The translations under genes were made by a program, and so were the position numbers. 64,000 nucleotides of DNA. It comes from Loxodes magnus (lineage: Eukaryota; Ciliophora; Karyorelictea; Loxodida; Loxodidae). How positions within the stretch are numbered: the stretch's first letter is position 1; the number at the start of each line of letters is the position of its first letter. The notes under the pieces are model-generated. The model ran no database searches and was not told the DNA's origin. It worked only from the letters and a program-made list of their open reading frames with translations. Location of the stretch: assembly GCA_946699065.1 (NCBI GenBank), contig CAMPDV010000010.1:310001-374000 (forward strand), given 5' to 3'. Positions 36,490 through 49,989 of the stretch are shown piece by piece.

Positions 36490-38260
36490 TTTATTATTAT
36501 TTTTTAATCAAGTAAAAACCTAATCATCCAAGATTACTTCATCCTAAAATTCTTCTATAGCGTAAAACTCAGGGCAAAAGACTCTCTACACTATTTCTTT
36601 TAATTTTGTTCCTTTTTATGGTTTCATTTTACTAAATCTAGTTATTTTTCCCTTTTCATCAATATCTATCCTTATATTCAAATTATTTTTACTTTGCTTA
36701 TTAGTTTATAAGAAAATTCTGCTTTAACTTAATTTTTCTTATCGATAAGTCTAAAATAATTAAATTTATAAATATTTTAATCTTTTTATTATATCAGAAC
36801 TTACTTTATTCTATTTTCTAAATAATTTTTCATCCTTCATGATTCTATTATTTTTTTAATTTAATATATTTACGTTTTATACTTTTGCCTTAATTTTTCA
36901 AAATTTTTAGTTCGTTCCAAAAATTTTTATTCCAACCAAAAAATCTCTTGCAGTGTTAAACGCTGATCAAAAAAATATTTTACGATTTTTCGATTTTATA
37001 ACACTTTTTATTTTCTAAAAAAATTCCCTTCTAACATCCATTCATCCCAAAAACACTCCATGAAGTTTTTCTTTCACCTTCTCTTACTTTTCCTTTTATC
37101 ACCAAATTACTTTTTAACTTATTTTCAAAAATCAACAATTTTTTATATTCTTGCTCATTCACAAAATTATTTTAGGAAATATAAATTTTAATTCCAATTT
37201 CATTTTTTTTTATTTCTAACTCAATTTTCATAAGCCAAAAAAATTTTATCCCTCACTCAAATCTTTTACCTTTATCAAAAAATATCCACTACAATAACTT
37301 CATTCCCTATACCCAAAATTTATTCCTTCCTACCCCACACCCACCCTTTACCCCACCTCTATTCCGACATGAAAATCTCCTATTGTTCAAAGCGCTAAGC
37401 AAAAAAAGACTTTTTTAATTTTCGCAATTTTCACCATTCTCTCTTAACACTTCCTTATGCTTTTTTAACTTAAACTCTTTCCTTCCTTAATTCCCAGTAC
37501 TTTTTCTTTGTACTCTTAAAATCTAAATCTCTTTTTCTTGTTTTTCCCTTTCTTTCCTTATTCTTCTTTACTTTAATTTTTTTCCCTTTTCAATTTAAAT
37601 TATTTTCTCTTACAAAAAATTTTTTTTTACTTTTTTCATCATTTTTTATTCTTTTAAATTTCTTAATTTGTTTTGACTCCTCACACACTCTCTTGATATC
37701 ATCAAAATATAATACTTCCTCTAAAAAAAACAAATAACTTACACTTACACTTACTCTACTCACACTCACTCTCAACTTACTCTACTCTCTATTCTCAACT
37801 ACTCCCTTATTACCCATTCTCCTTACATAATATTATATTTTCAAAACCTTTAGTAATTCGCACTCTTACTCCTCTAACTTCTACTCAAAATACTCACTCC
37901 TCCTTAAATTCATCAATTGCTTCTTTTTATCTCTTTTTGGTATCTTAATACTCATATCATTCACCCGCCTTATTCAACAATCTTACTATTTAATACTCTC
38001 TCACTCACCCTCCCCCATTCTAAAAAGCAACTAATACTCATTCACTTATTTAATTCAACTATTACATCCTTTTCAAACTATAGTTATTTTTAACATAATT
38101 ATCATTTACTCTATATTCACTAGAATATATAATCTATCTACTCTATTCATATTCTATACATATTTTTGTATAATATATATATACTATATACATATTTTAA
38201 TCATATTCTATATATAAACTCTATATATGAAATATATATGCCTACTTTGATTATATCCAT
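36490..38260. other. Low-complexity pyrimidine-rich block downstream of the kelch gene
   Basis: C/T-rich on plus, with CACTCTACTCAC-type and CTTTT-type degenerate repeats, corresponding to G/A-rich DNA at 59.7-61.3 kb. Conserved islands, such as TTCCAACCAAAAAATCTCTT near 36.93 kb, pair with 60.93 kb. No protein-coding signal. Confidence 0.6.
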
Positions 38261-38266
38261 ACTTTA

Positions 38267-38440
38267 AATATATACTTTAATACTTTTTATACTTTAATAC
38301 TTTAATACTTTAATACTTTAATACTTTAATACTTTTAATACTTTAATACTTTAATACTTTAATACTTTAATACTTTAATACTTTAATACTTTAATACTTT
38401 AGTACTTTAATACTTTAATACTTTAATGCTTTAGTACTTT
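38267..38440. repeat. TTTAATAC tandem repeat
   Basis: About twenty copies of the 8-bp unit TTTAATAC, a few with a single-base change, just 3' of the left kelch gene. The right arm has only two or three related units near 59.70 kb, so the array expanded on one side. Confidence 0.85.
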
Positions 38441-38481
38441 TAATATAATTAATTATCGTTTTCTCATAAAAAATCTTCAAC

Positions 38482-40950
38482 TCACTCACTCACATTCAAT
38501 CGCATCGATTTCCACTCTCTAGACTTCGAAGAACCACCTGCTTTTATGTCATATACATATATCACATTTGGTTATGATTTATAATCACTACTCCACATCC
38601 ATAAACTATTATTTACATATAGACTATTGTATCAGAAAGCAGCTACTGGATCATTAGGATATTAATTACCATCCCTTATTATGGCCTTAGTGTCAAACAC
38701 ACATGTTTACTTGAGCTTATTACCATTTTCCCAGATATATACACACTCATTCTCATTCACTCAGACACTTGCCAAACAAGATGCCGGCACTGGTAATTAT
38801 ATTTCATACTCCTAATACACATTCAACTCACTGTCATATGATGATATTCCACTTGATAACTGGTAAACATCAGCTAAATTTGAACTTTAAATTGAACCAC
38901 CTACTATCCAGACTCTCTAATATGATACTCAGATTCCATTAACAGCGATATAATCCTTATTACTCAACAAAGACCTAGATTCATTCTGTAAAATGTCATA
39001 AACCTCCAAAGAATTAATGTAATTATAATAATCATGAGATGATGCAGAATATGATAACGGATCCAGTCCTCCTAAAATATACACCAATCTATCATTGTCA
39101 TATCCCATTTATTTGATTGCTCTTGGCTAGATTAAATTGGCTGATTCTTTTATTACTGAACCACTACTAACACTACTTGAAGTGATCTATAAGATCTTGT
39201 CCAGATATGATTTAGTATTTCATCCTCCTACCTAGATTAATAGCTCATCAGTGATCTAATATGTCGATGAGGTGTTTGAATATATTGGAGACATCCCCGA
39301 TACCGTATTGTAACCACAGGAGTTATTAACGCTGTCCAACTTGTAAGATTATATCTTATTAGTTTTTGGGAATACTCTCCTATAAACTGTTATCCTTGAT
39401 GACTACTTATTTACTTTCTTAGCTAAACTTTATTTGTAACTTGGCTCATTTACTAGTTCACTCTAATTACTGACTTGAATTTGTTTAGTCTAAGATTTAG
39501 ACTATTCTTAAGAAAATGGTAGATCTTTTATTTATTGTTCTTTTGACTTAAGCTATTCAGAATGATTTTTATTATCGCTTTCCAATTAAATATTAGTAGA
39601 CTTTAAAACCTCTTACTCCTTCAATAGAATTCTCATCTACTCTTTTTAATTCAAGTTCTCTTATTATAGCTTGCTTAATTAGTTTTATAACTAAGTGATG
39701 GATTATTGACTAGTAGCAAGATTCTATTGAAGAATGCCGTTTTGTTGTTAAAGCTATTAAATCTCTTAATCATATTTGAGTTAAATAGCACGTAGTTGCT
39801 CTTCCTTATCCCTTATCTGCTATTGATACATAAACTGAGTTTATTAAATGACTTAAGAATTTTCCTATTTCATTCTTGCTAGCTAATCAGTTAGATCCTA
39901 AATTGTCTTATTCTGCCCAATTATTTAAGTATTTAGATAATTGACCTAATTAAAATAAAAGGAAACCTATTGTTCTAAGGAGGTGATTTGATTGTGATAT
40001 ACTTATTCTTTATTTTCGTACTATAGGTATAATTATTGAAAGTCTTGGTATAAACACTTTATTGCTAACTAAAGTTGCTTGATCTAGTTAGCTTAGTTCA
40101 TGTAACTCTAGTATACTTGGTTATGTTAGAGTTGTTGTATTAGATGAGTTGTAATTTAGTTCTAGAGTGCCTATATACTTAAATTCTCTTGACATACAAC
40201 AGAGGATGATTATGCTATACTCTAGAACTTATCCTAGATTGTTAACTCAAATTGATTCAACTGTCTCTTCTTATTTTCACATGAAACGATACTATCCTAA
40301 GAAATGTTAGAGATAGCATTAATCTAATTATCTATCACCTGATAGTAATCAGATGTATCTTTAAGTAAATTCAATTATTTCATTAGATGTAACCTTTAGT
40401 TATTAATCATCTTCTAACTAGCTTACTTGATACTCTACTTAATCAATTGCTAAACTTAAATCATATTAGCCATTCTCGATATCTACTACTAACTTAACTG
40501 TCTGTACCATTGATTCAATGTAGATATGTATTAGACCAGTCTCTAATTGATGGCTCTAAAGGTAGATTCTAAGTAACTCTTCATTTGCTAAACTGCTTCC
40601 TATGTAGTGATACATCTATGCCCTTGATGCGATACCTACTAGCATTGTACACAGATTCCTATGTTGTCCTATATACAATATAATGTTAATGAATACTATC
40701 TATGACTCTAGCAAATATACTAAAGATTGGTGGAGTTCTATATCTATTGATTAACTAAATTTATAATTGATAGTATCTCAATTGGTCTTTCAGTTATGAC
40801 GTTATGAGTATTACATTTGAAGTTTTTATGAACCTTATAAAATCCTTTCAAGCATTTTTCACAGAGAATACATCCACAGTCCAACTGCCTAGGTTTTTTC
40901 ATTTCTTAATTGAAGTCTTCTTCACATGTATCGCACTTAACCGCTGACAT
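38482..40950 (-). CDS. RING/B-box/coiled-coil protein with kelch repeats, left-arm copy (822 aa)
   Basis: ATG at 40950, TGA at 38482-38484, 823 codons in one frame under the reassigned code. The N-terminus KCDTCEEDF...PRQLDCGCILCEKC is a RING-type Cys cluster with Cys where a His is usual, and lies in the first 50 residues. A B-box and a Gln-rich coiled coil follow (MINNQRLHLMKQLNLLKDTS). The C-terminal half has kelch-like blades with Gly-Gly pairs and Trp (RVWIVGGSIQ, LNVYQEYEIQLPVP). Internal TGA codons (GI-W-VSYQ, SV-W-VNENE, AF-W-YNS) are conserved with the right copy, so they are sense. It resembles TRIM/RBCC E3 ligases, with kelch as substrate binder; ligase function is inferred. It diverges from the gene at 41107. 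Confidence 0.87.
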
Positions 40951-41106
40951 TTTATTTTTTGACTGAGTAAAAAATAAAAATGGTATTTAATAATTGATTT
41001 GATAGAAACCACTTAAGTAAATAATAGAAATTAAACTGATATTAATTGTATGAAATTACTTATTAAATTAAATAAGAATTAGCTACTTTTAAAACTATTA
41101 CATAAA
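40951..41106. promoter_or_regulatory. Divergent intergenic region of 156 bp
   Basis: Separates the kelch gene (minus) from the gene starting at 41107 (plus) and is conserved in the right arm (57236-57355). It should hold both promoters; no specific element can be named. Confidence 0.5.
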
Positions 41107-42330
41107 ATGGAAGAAAATAGCAAATATAAATCCTTTAAATTGCTTAAAAAAGTAAATATTTAGAAATAAGATAAATTAATAAAAATAACAGACAGAAAAG
41201 AAATATGTGAGGCTTTTAAGACTATTAATAGATAACATTATTCTAATTTTATTAAGTAAGCATTATATAAACTAAATATAGATATAAATAGATATCTAAT
41301 CAATATCATATAAAATTGATTTAATACAAAGCTTTTCAAATTTAGTAAAACTCATAAAGAAAAATGTGTTATTTTTAGATAAAAAGATAAACTAGATGAT
41401 ATATTAGATTATTTAATTAAAGCAGAACAAATAGTAAAATTGAATCAAATAATAAGCATTTATTATTATTTCTACGTAACCTAAGGCTAGCAGTAAAGCT
41501 TAGTGGAGCAATTGAATGCATAGAGATTTTATTAAATGAGAGAAGTATCTTCGAAAAGCAAATATCTTGATGATCTTATGAGCATTCTATTTACCTGACT
41601 AGTTATATAAAAATAGAACATTATTAATTACTTAATCTATTCTAAATTATTTAACCTTTCTGTAAGATAAATAAAATATATTAGACATTATACAAATTTT
41701 TAACAGGAGCTAGATAAAGTAACTTCTAAATTATCCTATTAATTAGAACTAAATTAACCAGAATAAATTCTATTAGTTAATTTTCCAACTATTTCACGTT
41801 TAAGATGAAGGATAAATATCTAACAAAATAAAGAAAAGTAAGAAAGTAATAAAACATATAAAGGAAATAGCTCAAATTAAGATATATTCATTTACTAATT
41901 GAAAGTTTGGAAATATTATGAAGGAAATAGCTAAAATAGTAAGCTGAAATTTTAATATTTAGAGTTTAATTAGAGTAAAAGCAGAAATATTTAATTATCG
42001 AAAGTTTTAAATAAAGAAAACTGTAATCAGCTAAAATTTTTATGCCTTATCATTATAAAAATTAGAAGTAGTACTTTAGAGTGAAATCATTAAGCTATTT
42101 AAATAAAATATCATAATCTAATTTGCTAAATTTCAAGCTTTAGGACCTGAGAGAATATGTGAAGATGAGAAAAACCTAAGGCTAGACTATCTGATTTCTG
42201 TTCCTTAAAATAATTAACCTAAGATCTATACAAGAACTAATTAAAGTATAGTATTAAGAGAAAAAGAGAAAATGCTTATCCAGCTGAGCTAAAGCAAAAA
42301 TAGAAATAGAAAGAAAAACAAATAAGGCGT
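41107..42330 (+). CDS. Hypothetical protein divergent from the kelch gene; frame changes or short introns
   Basis: ATG at 41107 (MEENSKYKSFKLLKKVNIQK) opens a long protein-like frame. Comparison with the right arm supports three conserved blocks: KFY..IF.. FHVQDE, KEKQES..YKG, and RVK.E.FNYRK followed by KNLRLDYLISVPQ and YTRTNQ. The first and second blocks share a frame in the right arm but not here, and the third lies in another frame in both arms, so either short introns separate them or both copies are worn. No domain recognised. The 3' part runs into a segment of about 1.3 kb missing from the right arm. Confidence 0.45.
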
Positions 42331-42334
42331 AATT

Positions 42335-43630
42335 CTATAAAAGATAGGGAAAATTCTTTCATTTTATGTTTAAAAGGAAGAAGCAACTTGATAATAATAT
42401 ACCTAGTAGCTAATTAAGCTCATAACTAATTAACTTAATATCAATATGTTTAATTATTATTAAGTCAAATCCTCTTTTAACACTAAATATAACACAGAAA
42501 GTATCATCCATATGATCAACATCTAATAAGATACTAAAAACCAAGAAGATTGGATTGAGAATATAATTTATAGAAAGATGCTTTAAAAGAACAAAAATTT
42601 TTAAAAGAACAGTTCTTATGTAATTTGATTATATGATTACAGGAAATCAAATTGAAGAACTGGAAACTCTAAACCTTAAAATACGATCATTGTAAAAAGA
42701 AAATCTCTTGTATATGCATAAGCTTATTTAGAGTCTTTAATTTTATCCTGCTTTAAAAAAACTTAAAATTTTGAGGTCAATATCAACAAGATAACTATCA
42801 TTAAAATGTTGTTTAGAGAATTTATTCCTAATATGCAAAAATAAATGGGATTGAAATTAAATACCTTTAAGAAAAGTTTACATAATTTTGCTCAGATCGC
42901 ATATAAGAATCTAACCAAAGTTAAGAGGCTAAAAGAAATTAGAAGCTATAATTGGAAGTAAGTAAAGAGAGAGATTGACAAAGCACGTGGAAAAATTCAA
43001 ATTTGAGATTTAGAAGTAGCTGAATTGTAAATGGAAGTTATAAAATCAAGTTAAGCATGATTTCTTGGTATACCATAGTAATTAGAGAACATCAAATATG
43101 TTTTGAGATACATTATGATATGTGAAAATGAGAAGAATAAAAGGAAGAGCTGGAAATATTATTATAAGAGAAACAGTCACTAGATTAATAAAATTTGCTT
43201 ATCATAAAGAATCTATAGATTATTATAACCTTAGTTATCAAATAATTTTAATGAGAGTGACATTAGATAAATATAAGAAAAGAATGAAAATGAAATTTTC
43301 GTTTAAGAGAAAACTGAGGAGAAAAACTGGCTAAGCACTTTATTAGGCTTATAATAATAAATATCTTTTTTTATTTCCTTTTCTATTGCGATTTTTTACT
43401 TATATTTATTTTTTTAGTTATGAACTACTTATTAATTCTTAAGAGCTTCAATTTTAACTTATAAAAATTCCAATTTAACTAAGTTTTTAAATGTTGTATT
43501 TTAAAAATTCAAGTCAATTAATTTAATTTATCCTCTTGATGATCTTTTAAATATTTTTTTCTCTGGATATTTTTTGGTATTATAATGTTTATCTATAAAA
43601 TAAATGTAAATAATAAGCCTTTTACTACTA
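42335..43630 (+). other. 1.3-kb segment present only in the left arm; possible coding block
   Basis: The right arm joins the flanks directly near 56527. Within it a plus frame from about 42845 (MGLKLNTFKKSLHNFAQIAY) is convincingly protein-like for about 90 codons (KQVKREIDKARGKIQIWDLE). A neighbouring frame ends at 43332 in a basic tail (RVTLDKYKKRMKMKFSFKRK). This could be an insertion here or a deletion in the right arm. The last 300 bp are AT-rich without features. Family unknown. Confidence 0.45.
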
Positions 43631-43899
43631 AATATCCTACTATCTAAACATTTCAATAAATCTAATATAATAACTATCTCGAAAATCTTTTTTAAACTTT
43701 ATTTTAATTGAACTAAGAAAGCATATCTAATATATACAAGATGCATGATTATTTATTTACGATATTCATTAATATTAGAATATTTGATCTATTAAACTAA
43801 AATTAAGATTTATACTCAAATGATAATTAAATGTTTAGAAATTTAAGATTAGCTTTTTATTTTACTAATGATCTCCTAGGTTTACAAATCTTAATTTGA

Positions 43900-45078
43900 A
43901 AATCCATTATCATTATTTAAATAGGTTTTCTTTACTTCATTAGCTTTCTCGCTTTGTTTTCATATTAGGTATTTATCATATCGTAATAATTGAAAATAAA
44001 GTTATTCTAACGTCTAATTTGTCTCTTTTTCTTTTTACTATTTTTTTAATAATAACTCTAGATATTACTACAATCCAAGCTGTAGATTCAGCTTTCTCTG
44101 AAAGTTTATGATTGGAGTGGTTGAAATTTATAGTCCTGTTTTATTTTTCTCTTCCTTCTTGTTTTCGTACTTTGTTGACTCACTCTGATATCAAAATTTC
44201 GTATTCTCACTTCAAAACACTTCAAAAAATATAATTAAAGACTATTGAATATTTTCCTATTTCTTCATAGTAACTAACAGATTCCAAATAACTTCATCTT
44301 TAATTAATCATATCAATCTATTTTGTTTTCGTCACCGACTTAAATATCTTTTTACTCCGATTCTTACGTTTATATCTTATTATATTTATCTTTCAAAGTT
44401 ACTTTACAAAATAAATTTAACTTTTTTGCAGCTTAATGTAGTACTTTCTTAAAAAACTTTATAGATAATTAACTAACTTCAGTTTACTTTATATCCTTCT
44501 ATTATACTACTCTATTTAAGTACCAAGCAATAGTACAGAAGAAGTTTAGGATATCATTAGTACTTGCAAAGTTAAATATCCTTAGAGTTATTATAATTGC
44601 GGGAAGTACTGATTGCTCGAACTTGATCCAGTCTTTGCTAATTATAGGTCTTCTAATATTGATTATATTTTTATACATTTAGCTATAAAGTTTGAGTAGT
44701 AAATTGTTCAATGCTTTAAAAAGGATATTTCTGTTGACTGTTTGCTAACTTAAGATTCGCTAAGAATTAAGGTAATCTGCCAATTTATTTAAATTAATAT
44801 AGCTATAACCTCTTATATGATCTGACACCTTTCTAATAAGTATCATCTTTATACATTAATATTCTTTATATATCAAACAATCTTCAATCTAGACACTTTC
44901 TAGAGTTATATCTTACTTCTTCTCTTCTATAAACTTAAACTTTTATATTTTCCTACTTTTATTCCTTTTGAATTGTATCTTTTATTTACCTATCATCACC
45001 AATTTCTTCTCATTCTTCAAATTGTTAGTAATAGTCATCTTATGTACGTCCATCTATTATTAAATGAGCCTTCGACAT
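43900..45078 (-). CDS. Hypothetical protein, MSKAHLIIDGRTQDDYY start
   Basis: From ATG at 45078 a protein-like frame runs for at least 290 codons, with TGA at good Trp sites (EEWEEIGD, CLDWRLFD, CKYQWYP) beside TGG (EVIWNLL). The charged N-terminus is followed by Tyr/Gln-rich sequence (YNQYQKTYNQQRLDQVRAIS). The part from about 44615 downstream is duplicated at 55625-56527, so the inverted-duplication junction lies inside this gene and this is the parent copy. No recognised domain. The 3' end is not defined; similarity between the arms continues to about 43.64 kb. Confidence 0.55.
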
Positions 45079-45427
45079 TTTTCCTCTTCATAAAGAGTTA
45101 GAAATCTAATTTTCTTGATTTCCGTGATCTCTCTTTTAAATTCCTTCTCTTAAGCTTAACAATTCAATAAATAGTAATAGTTAGATTTTAAAAGTAGTAG
45201 ATCTTAATTAATGATAGTACCTTTTAAGCCATGTAATTAGCGAATAAGATTATAAATAAAAATAAGCTATAAGGTTAGATAATTAAAGACTAACTCTTTC
45301 AATTTCATCATCATTATTAGCAAAAGATAGAAAGAAAAGGATATTCAATAGAGAATTAAAAGGTAAAAGATATAAATAAAACTAGTTTTTTCTTAAACTT
45401 CAATTGTATAATAATTAATACTTACTC

Positions 45428-47450
45428 ATGTCAGATATAAGTAACATTATTTAAACGTTTAAGAATATAAAAAAAGACAGGTGATTGAAGAGTTTCTGAT
45501 CATTCAAATTAATACTACAATAAAATAAAGAGTAGTAAAATACATATTTTTAAGGATATCTCTATCTAAGATTAAATATTTGTGAATCTTAACTATATTA
45601 GATAATTGAAGCTATTAATACTATTTTGTCTAAGGAAAGAGATAACATAAAAAATTTAAGAGTGCTAATAAGCTATAAAAATTTACTTTCTGAAGAAAAA
45701 CTCAAATAAATTTAAACTTTCACAAAATAATTTGATTATTAAACTCAAGAGCTAGTCCTTGTATTCTAATAAACAGATATTTCAAAAGATTAAATTGAAG
45801 TGGCTTAAAACAACTAATTTCTCACTTTGATATCAACTCAGAACGGTGTCTTAATGTATAGAGGTAAGATAATTTGCCGATCTTCTTCTTCAAACAGGGA
45901 TTACTATATGTTATGAATGCTTGCTTGATAGTCAAATACTTCAAAAACCTACCTAAATAGAATAATTATTTGAAAATTTTCCTTAAAAAACTTGAATCCA
46001 GCTAGAGGCTTCTTTAAGCTAGTAGATATAGTCAGATAATTAAAAGTCTTGCTTTTGTCATTCATTAGATTAGATATTTTAAAAAATATGATTCTTTATC
46101 AATAAGCAAATCATTTAGCTTATATAAGGTAGAAACTAATTGATTCATTAATTAAATAAATACAAAAAGAGACACTAGTGACATCCATAAAGGTAAACTT
46201 GATCGTTCTGATAAATCTAACCTTACTCATTCTCTAAAATTAAGAAAAAGAAAAAAAGTTAAATTATTTAAAAAAGACTATAGTAGTAAATTTCTGTGAA
46301 GTCCTATGAGTAGAAGACTTATAAAATCTTAATATTTCATTAGAAGATGCTTCTAATGATACTTAATATTCAAGTTTTATTTACTAAAGTTTAATTTAAA
46401 AATGAAATTCTAAGAAAAAAGCAAGTTAATTAGATAATTTACTTTGATTAAAAAATAAATAAGAATACTTCATACTAATTGCTAGTGAAGATAGGAACTT
46501 CTTAGGTTTATTTTTAATTAAATATTCTGCTGAAGACTCACTCTTACACTTAAGTTGAAGTATCTAAGTCTTTCCTTTTAGTAAGTTTCTGTAAAATACT
46601 TATATAAGCAATGTAGATAAAAATGAAATTTAAGCTTTAGTTTTTATGCTAGATATTCTAATCTCTAATTTTCTTATTTCTACTTTTAAATTCTCTTAAC
46701 TGCTATATTAAACAACTAAGTTATCTAATTTCAATAATGCTTTATATACTCACTTTCATTAACAAATATCTAAGATATTAAAGATACCATAGAAGTATAA
46801 TCAAATACTAAAGTTAAGTATGATGGTTAATATAATATGCTAATAGCAAATGAGTGGCATCTAATAACTAATATAGAAACAGATAGCTTAGAAGAAAGAT
46901 TACTTTAAAATTAATATTTAGAGTTAAAGATATTACTATGTATAGGAAGAAGTAGATTGATGCTAAAGAGTATCAACCATCTTACAATTATTAATGCTCA
47001 TTAAATTGGGAATTACAGAATTACATTTTTAATCTTTTCCACATAGATAAAAAGTATGTCTATAGCTATTCAGAACTGCTACTATATCCATAATTCTTAA
47101 ATACATTTATAATTATAGATAATTAATACCAAAGAATGATAATAACTATTATTTTAGTTTAAGATAATTAAAGATGAAAAATTCTTAATCATTTCCATTT
47201 CATTGATCGAAATAATACCAATCTCTTCTTTTGCATTTAAAGAATAGTTAATTTCTTTTATTTCTTAGCATAAAAAATAATTGACACTTCTTTTTGAATT
47301 TTAGTAAGTTGATACTGTATTAATCTTCCTTCTCTTTCCCTTTTTTAAATAATAACCGTATAGCTATAGTTAATTATGCTAAAGGTTGATATGATAAGAC
47401 AGGGTGTTTTGATATTAAGATAATCAGTGTAATTTATATTTCCTTATATT
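45428..47450 (+). CDS. Large hypothetical protein, exon structure unclear
   Basis: ATG at 45428 (MSDISNIIQTFKNIKKDRWL) starts a strongly protein-like frame (IKNLRVLISYKNLLSEEKLK; LTLISTQNGVLMYRGKIICR) to about 46.72 kb. From about 46.74 kb another frame takes over (KYDGQYNMLIANEWHLITNI; NHLTIINAHQIGNYRITFLI; IKDEKFLIISISLIEIIPIS). Near 45.9-46.2 kb two frames compete. The Leu/Ile/Asn pattern of the second part suggests a repeat-propeller or similar beta-rich fold, but no family is identifiable. Short introns or frameshifts must be invoked. It lies in the single-copy spacer of the inverted duplication. Confidence 0.4.
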
Positions 47451-48299
47451 TAATTTTTGAAGTAACAAAATAAGCTTTAATGATTGAACAATAAATCCTA
47501 AGAAAGATTTTTAAAGTAAGTATGCTAAATGAGAGCATTAATTTACTTGTTGCTCTGTAATCATACACATAATTCATATTGTTGATCTCATAAAAAGAGC
47601 AATAGAAAGAAAAATCAGCTTAGAGTTAAATATATTTCGCAACAGTAGAATGGCTTTGATTTTTATCATATGAGTAGCTTCTAGGAGTTATATTGTTCTT
47701 TAGAAGGGCTAGAGGAGTAAGATTCATAAGCTGCAGTTTTTTTAAGTTTTAAATTACTTTCTTCTTGAGAAATTGAATCCAAAACTCGAAATCTCTCAGC
47801 TTTTTAGATTTTATAGTAAAAAACAGAAATAAATCTAAGAGGCTAGGTAGACTTAGAAAAACAAGGATTTTACTAGATTGAGAAAGGTGTAAAAGCAGTA
47901 CATTATAAAAAATAAAGATAAAAGCAGAGGAGTAAGGATTTTAGATTTATAAAAGGAGCTCAGTAAATTTAGATGTATTAGTGTAATAAAAAATACAAAT
48001 TTAAACTCTGGAATAATAAATCCTCTAATGACTAAATACCTTAAATTAAAAATTATAATACTAAAGTTTAAAAATCTTATTATTAATAAAGACTATAAAT
48101 AAGTAAGAAAGTATCTAACTATCAAAAGATACTAATTATATCTTATTTTAATAGTAAAGCTTAAAAAGTAAATTAAGATATTTAATTAATTAATTTAGAT
48201 GTTAATAAAGATAAGACTTTTTGTTTAGTAAATAGGTATAATTAATATAATTATACTTAAAGATAAAAAAGGGTTAAAATTTAAAATTGAGAATAGAAT

Positions 48300-49905
48300 T
48301 AAAGTCTTAGACAAATAGAGGATTAATTAAGTCTGCTGACTTATTTTTGAAGAAAAATTCTTGAATTACTTCGGTTAAAAATAGACTCTCAAAGAAAAAA
48401 ATTCATGACTGTAGTTAGATAGTTTTAAGGAAACAACGCTTCTAAAAACTGGAAGAGATAGAAGGAAAAAACATGTTTAAAAAATGTGAATTTAAGAAGA
48501 AGAGAAAAAATGAAAGATTCTAACTCTTTCATAGAATTAATTAACTGAAGGCTAAAGAAATAGCTAAGAAGGAAAGAAATTACTAAAGTTAACAATGATA
48601 GAGGAATCAGGAATTATCGAAAATTGATTGAAAATTTAATAATTTTGCTACACAAAAATATTATTACAATAAAGTTATAATAAAACCAAAAGGGAAAACA
48701 TAAAAAAGATCAAAAAGAATGTTAAAGAAATAACAAATCTAATTATTCAAAGCCAAATTTTGTTTTTAGATAATAAAATTAATTGAATAAAAGTGACAGA
48801 AACCTAAACCAAAATAGAAAAAAACCTGCATATTATTTCAAGGTAGAAAAGATGAGCAAGCTATAAGAAAGACTAAATAATAAACCTTATTATCAAACGA
48901 AATAAAAAATAAACTAAGAATAAGAGTAGAGAGTTAATATTTTTAGAAGAGAAACTAATATGAAAGTAAAAATCTAAAAATTGATTATTATCTTAGTAAG
49001 CAAGGACAGTAAATTTAAGTAACTCATAGTTATTTCAAAATTAATTAGGTAAAAAGAGACTGAAATCTAATAAAATTATAGAAGACACTATTTGGTTCAA
49101 AAAAAGCTAGTCAAGTCCAGAAAATTTTACTTAAAAAGTTTTATTAACTTAAAAACCAAATTTTAAACTGATATTACAAGTGAAATGAAGTCAAGATAAC
49201 AATATACTTGATCTATAATAAAATTGATCATATAGTTAAATCTCATATCTAGTTGAGGAAACAATAGTAACAAAATGATACTGTAGAAAGATTAAGAAAG
49301 AAAAAGAAAAAGCTTTAGCTTGCAACCTTAATTAAGTTTATTACCAGCAAGTATCAATTGAAATCAGATAAACAGATATGAAATTAACACCTTTCATCAA
49401 ATTGCTATAAAATACCTTTTACTAGATAAAAGCTCAAAGCTATAGATTCCTCTATCAATTACCGAATAACATTATAGTATTGTACGCTTAATTATTTCAG
49501 AAAAAGAATATTAAATCAATCAGATATTGTATAGTTAAAAACCTTATTGCACAACGAATACCAAGCTTAATGCTGCAATACTCTAACTTTTTTTAAATCT
49601 TAGTTAAACTAGAAAAATTAGTTTGCTGAGTAAATTTGTAATTAGAAAGAAGAAGAATAGTAAGATGTTTAAATCTTGTTAAAATAAAGAATGAAAAAAT
49701 GTCTCCTTCTGAGGATTGATCAAATTTAAAGATGTTGTGGTTGAATAATGTGGCATGTATTCTGTACAGTTTAAATAGTAAAACTCTTTTGAATATTTAT
49801 GAATTATATAGTTTGTATAGTTATGATAATGGTTGAGTTAGTAATTAAATGTATTAAATATAGCTTTAAATATACAAATCTAAATAAAAGGATTAAGTTT
49901 ACTAA
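48300..49905 (+). CDS. Hypothetical protein, about 500 codons, start undefined
   Basis: A plus frame is protein-like over about 48.39-49.90 kb. It has Trp at both TGA and TGG (EDTIWFKK with TGG; TKWYCRKI, LQQNWSYSQ and SEDWSN with TGA), basic clusters (KIKKEKEKALACNLNQVYYQ) and a Leu-rich end (KTLLNIYELYSLYSYDNGWV). One change of frame near 48.40 kb connects it to GLIKSADLFLKKNSWITSVK upstream. No domain recognised. A worn LINE segment is an alternative, but no RT or endonuclease block is visible. Confidence 0.35.
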
Positions 49906-49989
49906 GCTACTTCATTTAATAATCTGTTCTAATTTTATTTAGAATTAGTAATTTTTAGATAAACAAGCTTGCTTTCATTTAATTAGTTT

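Larger units (their letters stand above)
34268..44615 (+). repeat. Left arm of a large inverted duplication
   Basis: Matches the reverse complement of 55615-64000 in the same order: flank, rep4b, spacer, rep4a, low-complexity block, RING/B-box/kelch gene, divergent gene, and the 3' part of the gene starting at 45078. Identity is roughly 80-90% by eye. Position sums of matching points drift from about 98.2 kb to 100.3 kb because of indels. The right arm runs off the window, so the outer limit of the left arm may lie further left than 34268. Confidence 0.9.

Noticed and set aside
37590-37775. Minus-strand 61-codon frame in the pyrimidine-rich block
   Set aside because: Val/Ser-rich start arises from ACTCAC-type low-complexity DNA and is not conserved in the right arm.
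44530-44770. Plus-strand SSNIDYIFIHLA, resembling the C-terminal part of a LINE endonuclease
   Set aside because: The minus strand here holds a better frame (MSKAHLIIDGRTQDDYY...), conserved with the right arm; the plus reading is an antisense shadow without GDFN or SDH motifs.
45428-47450. Histidine-kinase or reverse-transcriptase assignment for the large hypothetical frame
   Set aside because: No H-box, N/G boxes, GVxQGS or xADD motif could be found in any frame.
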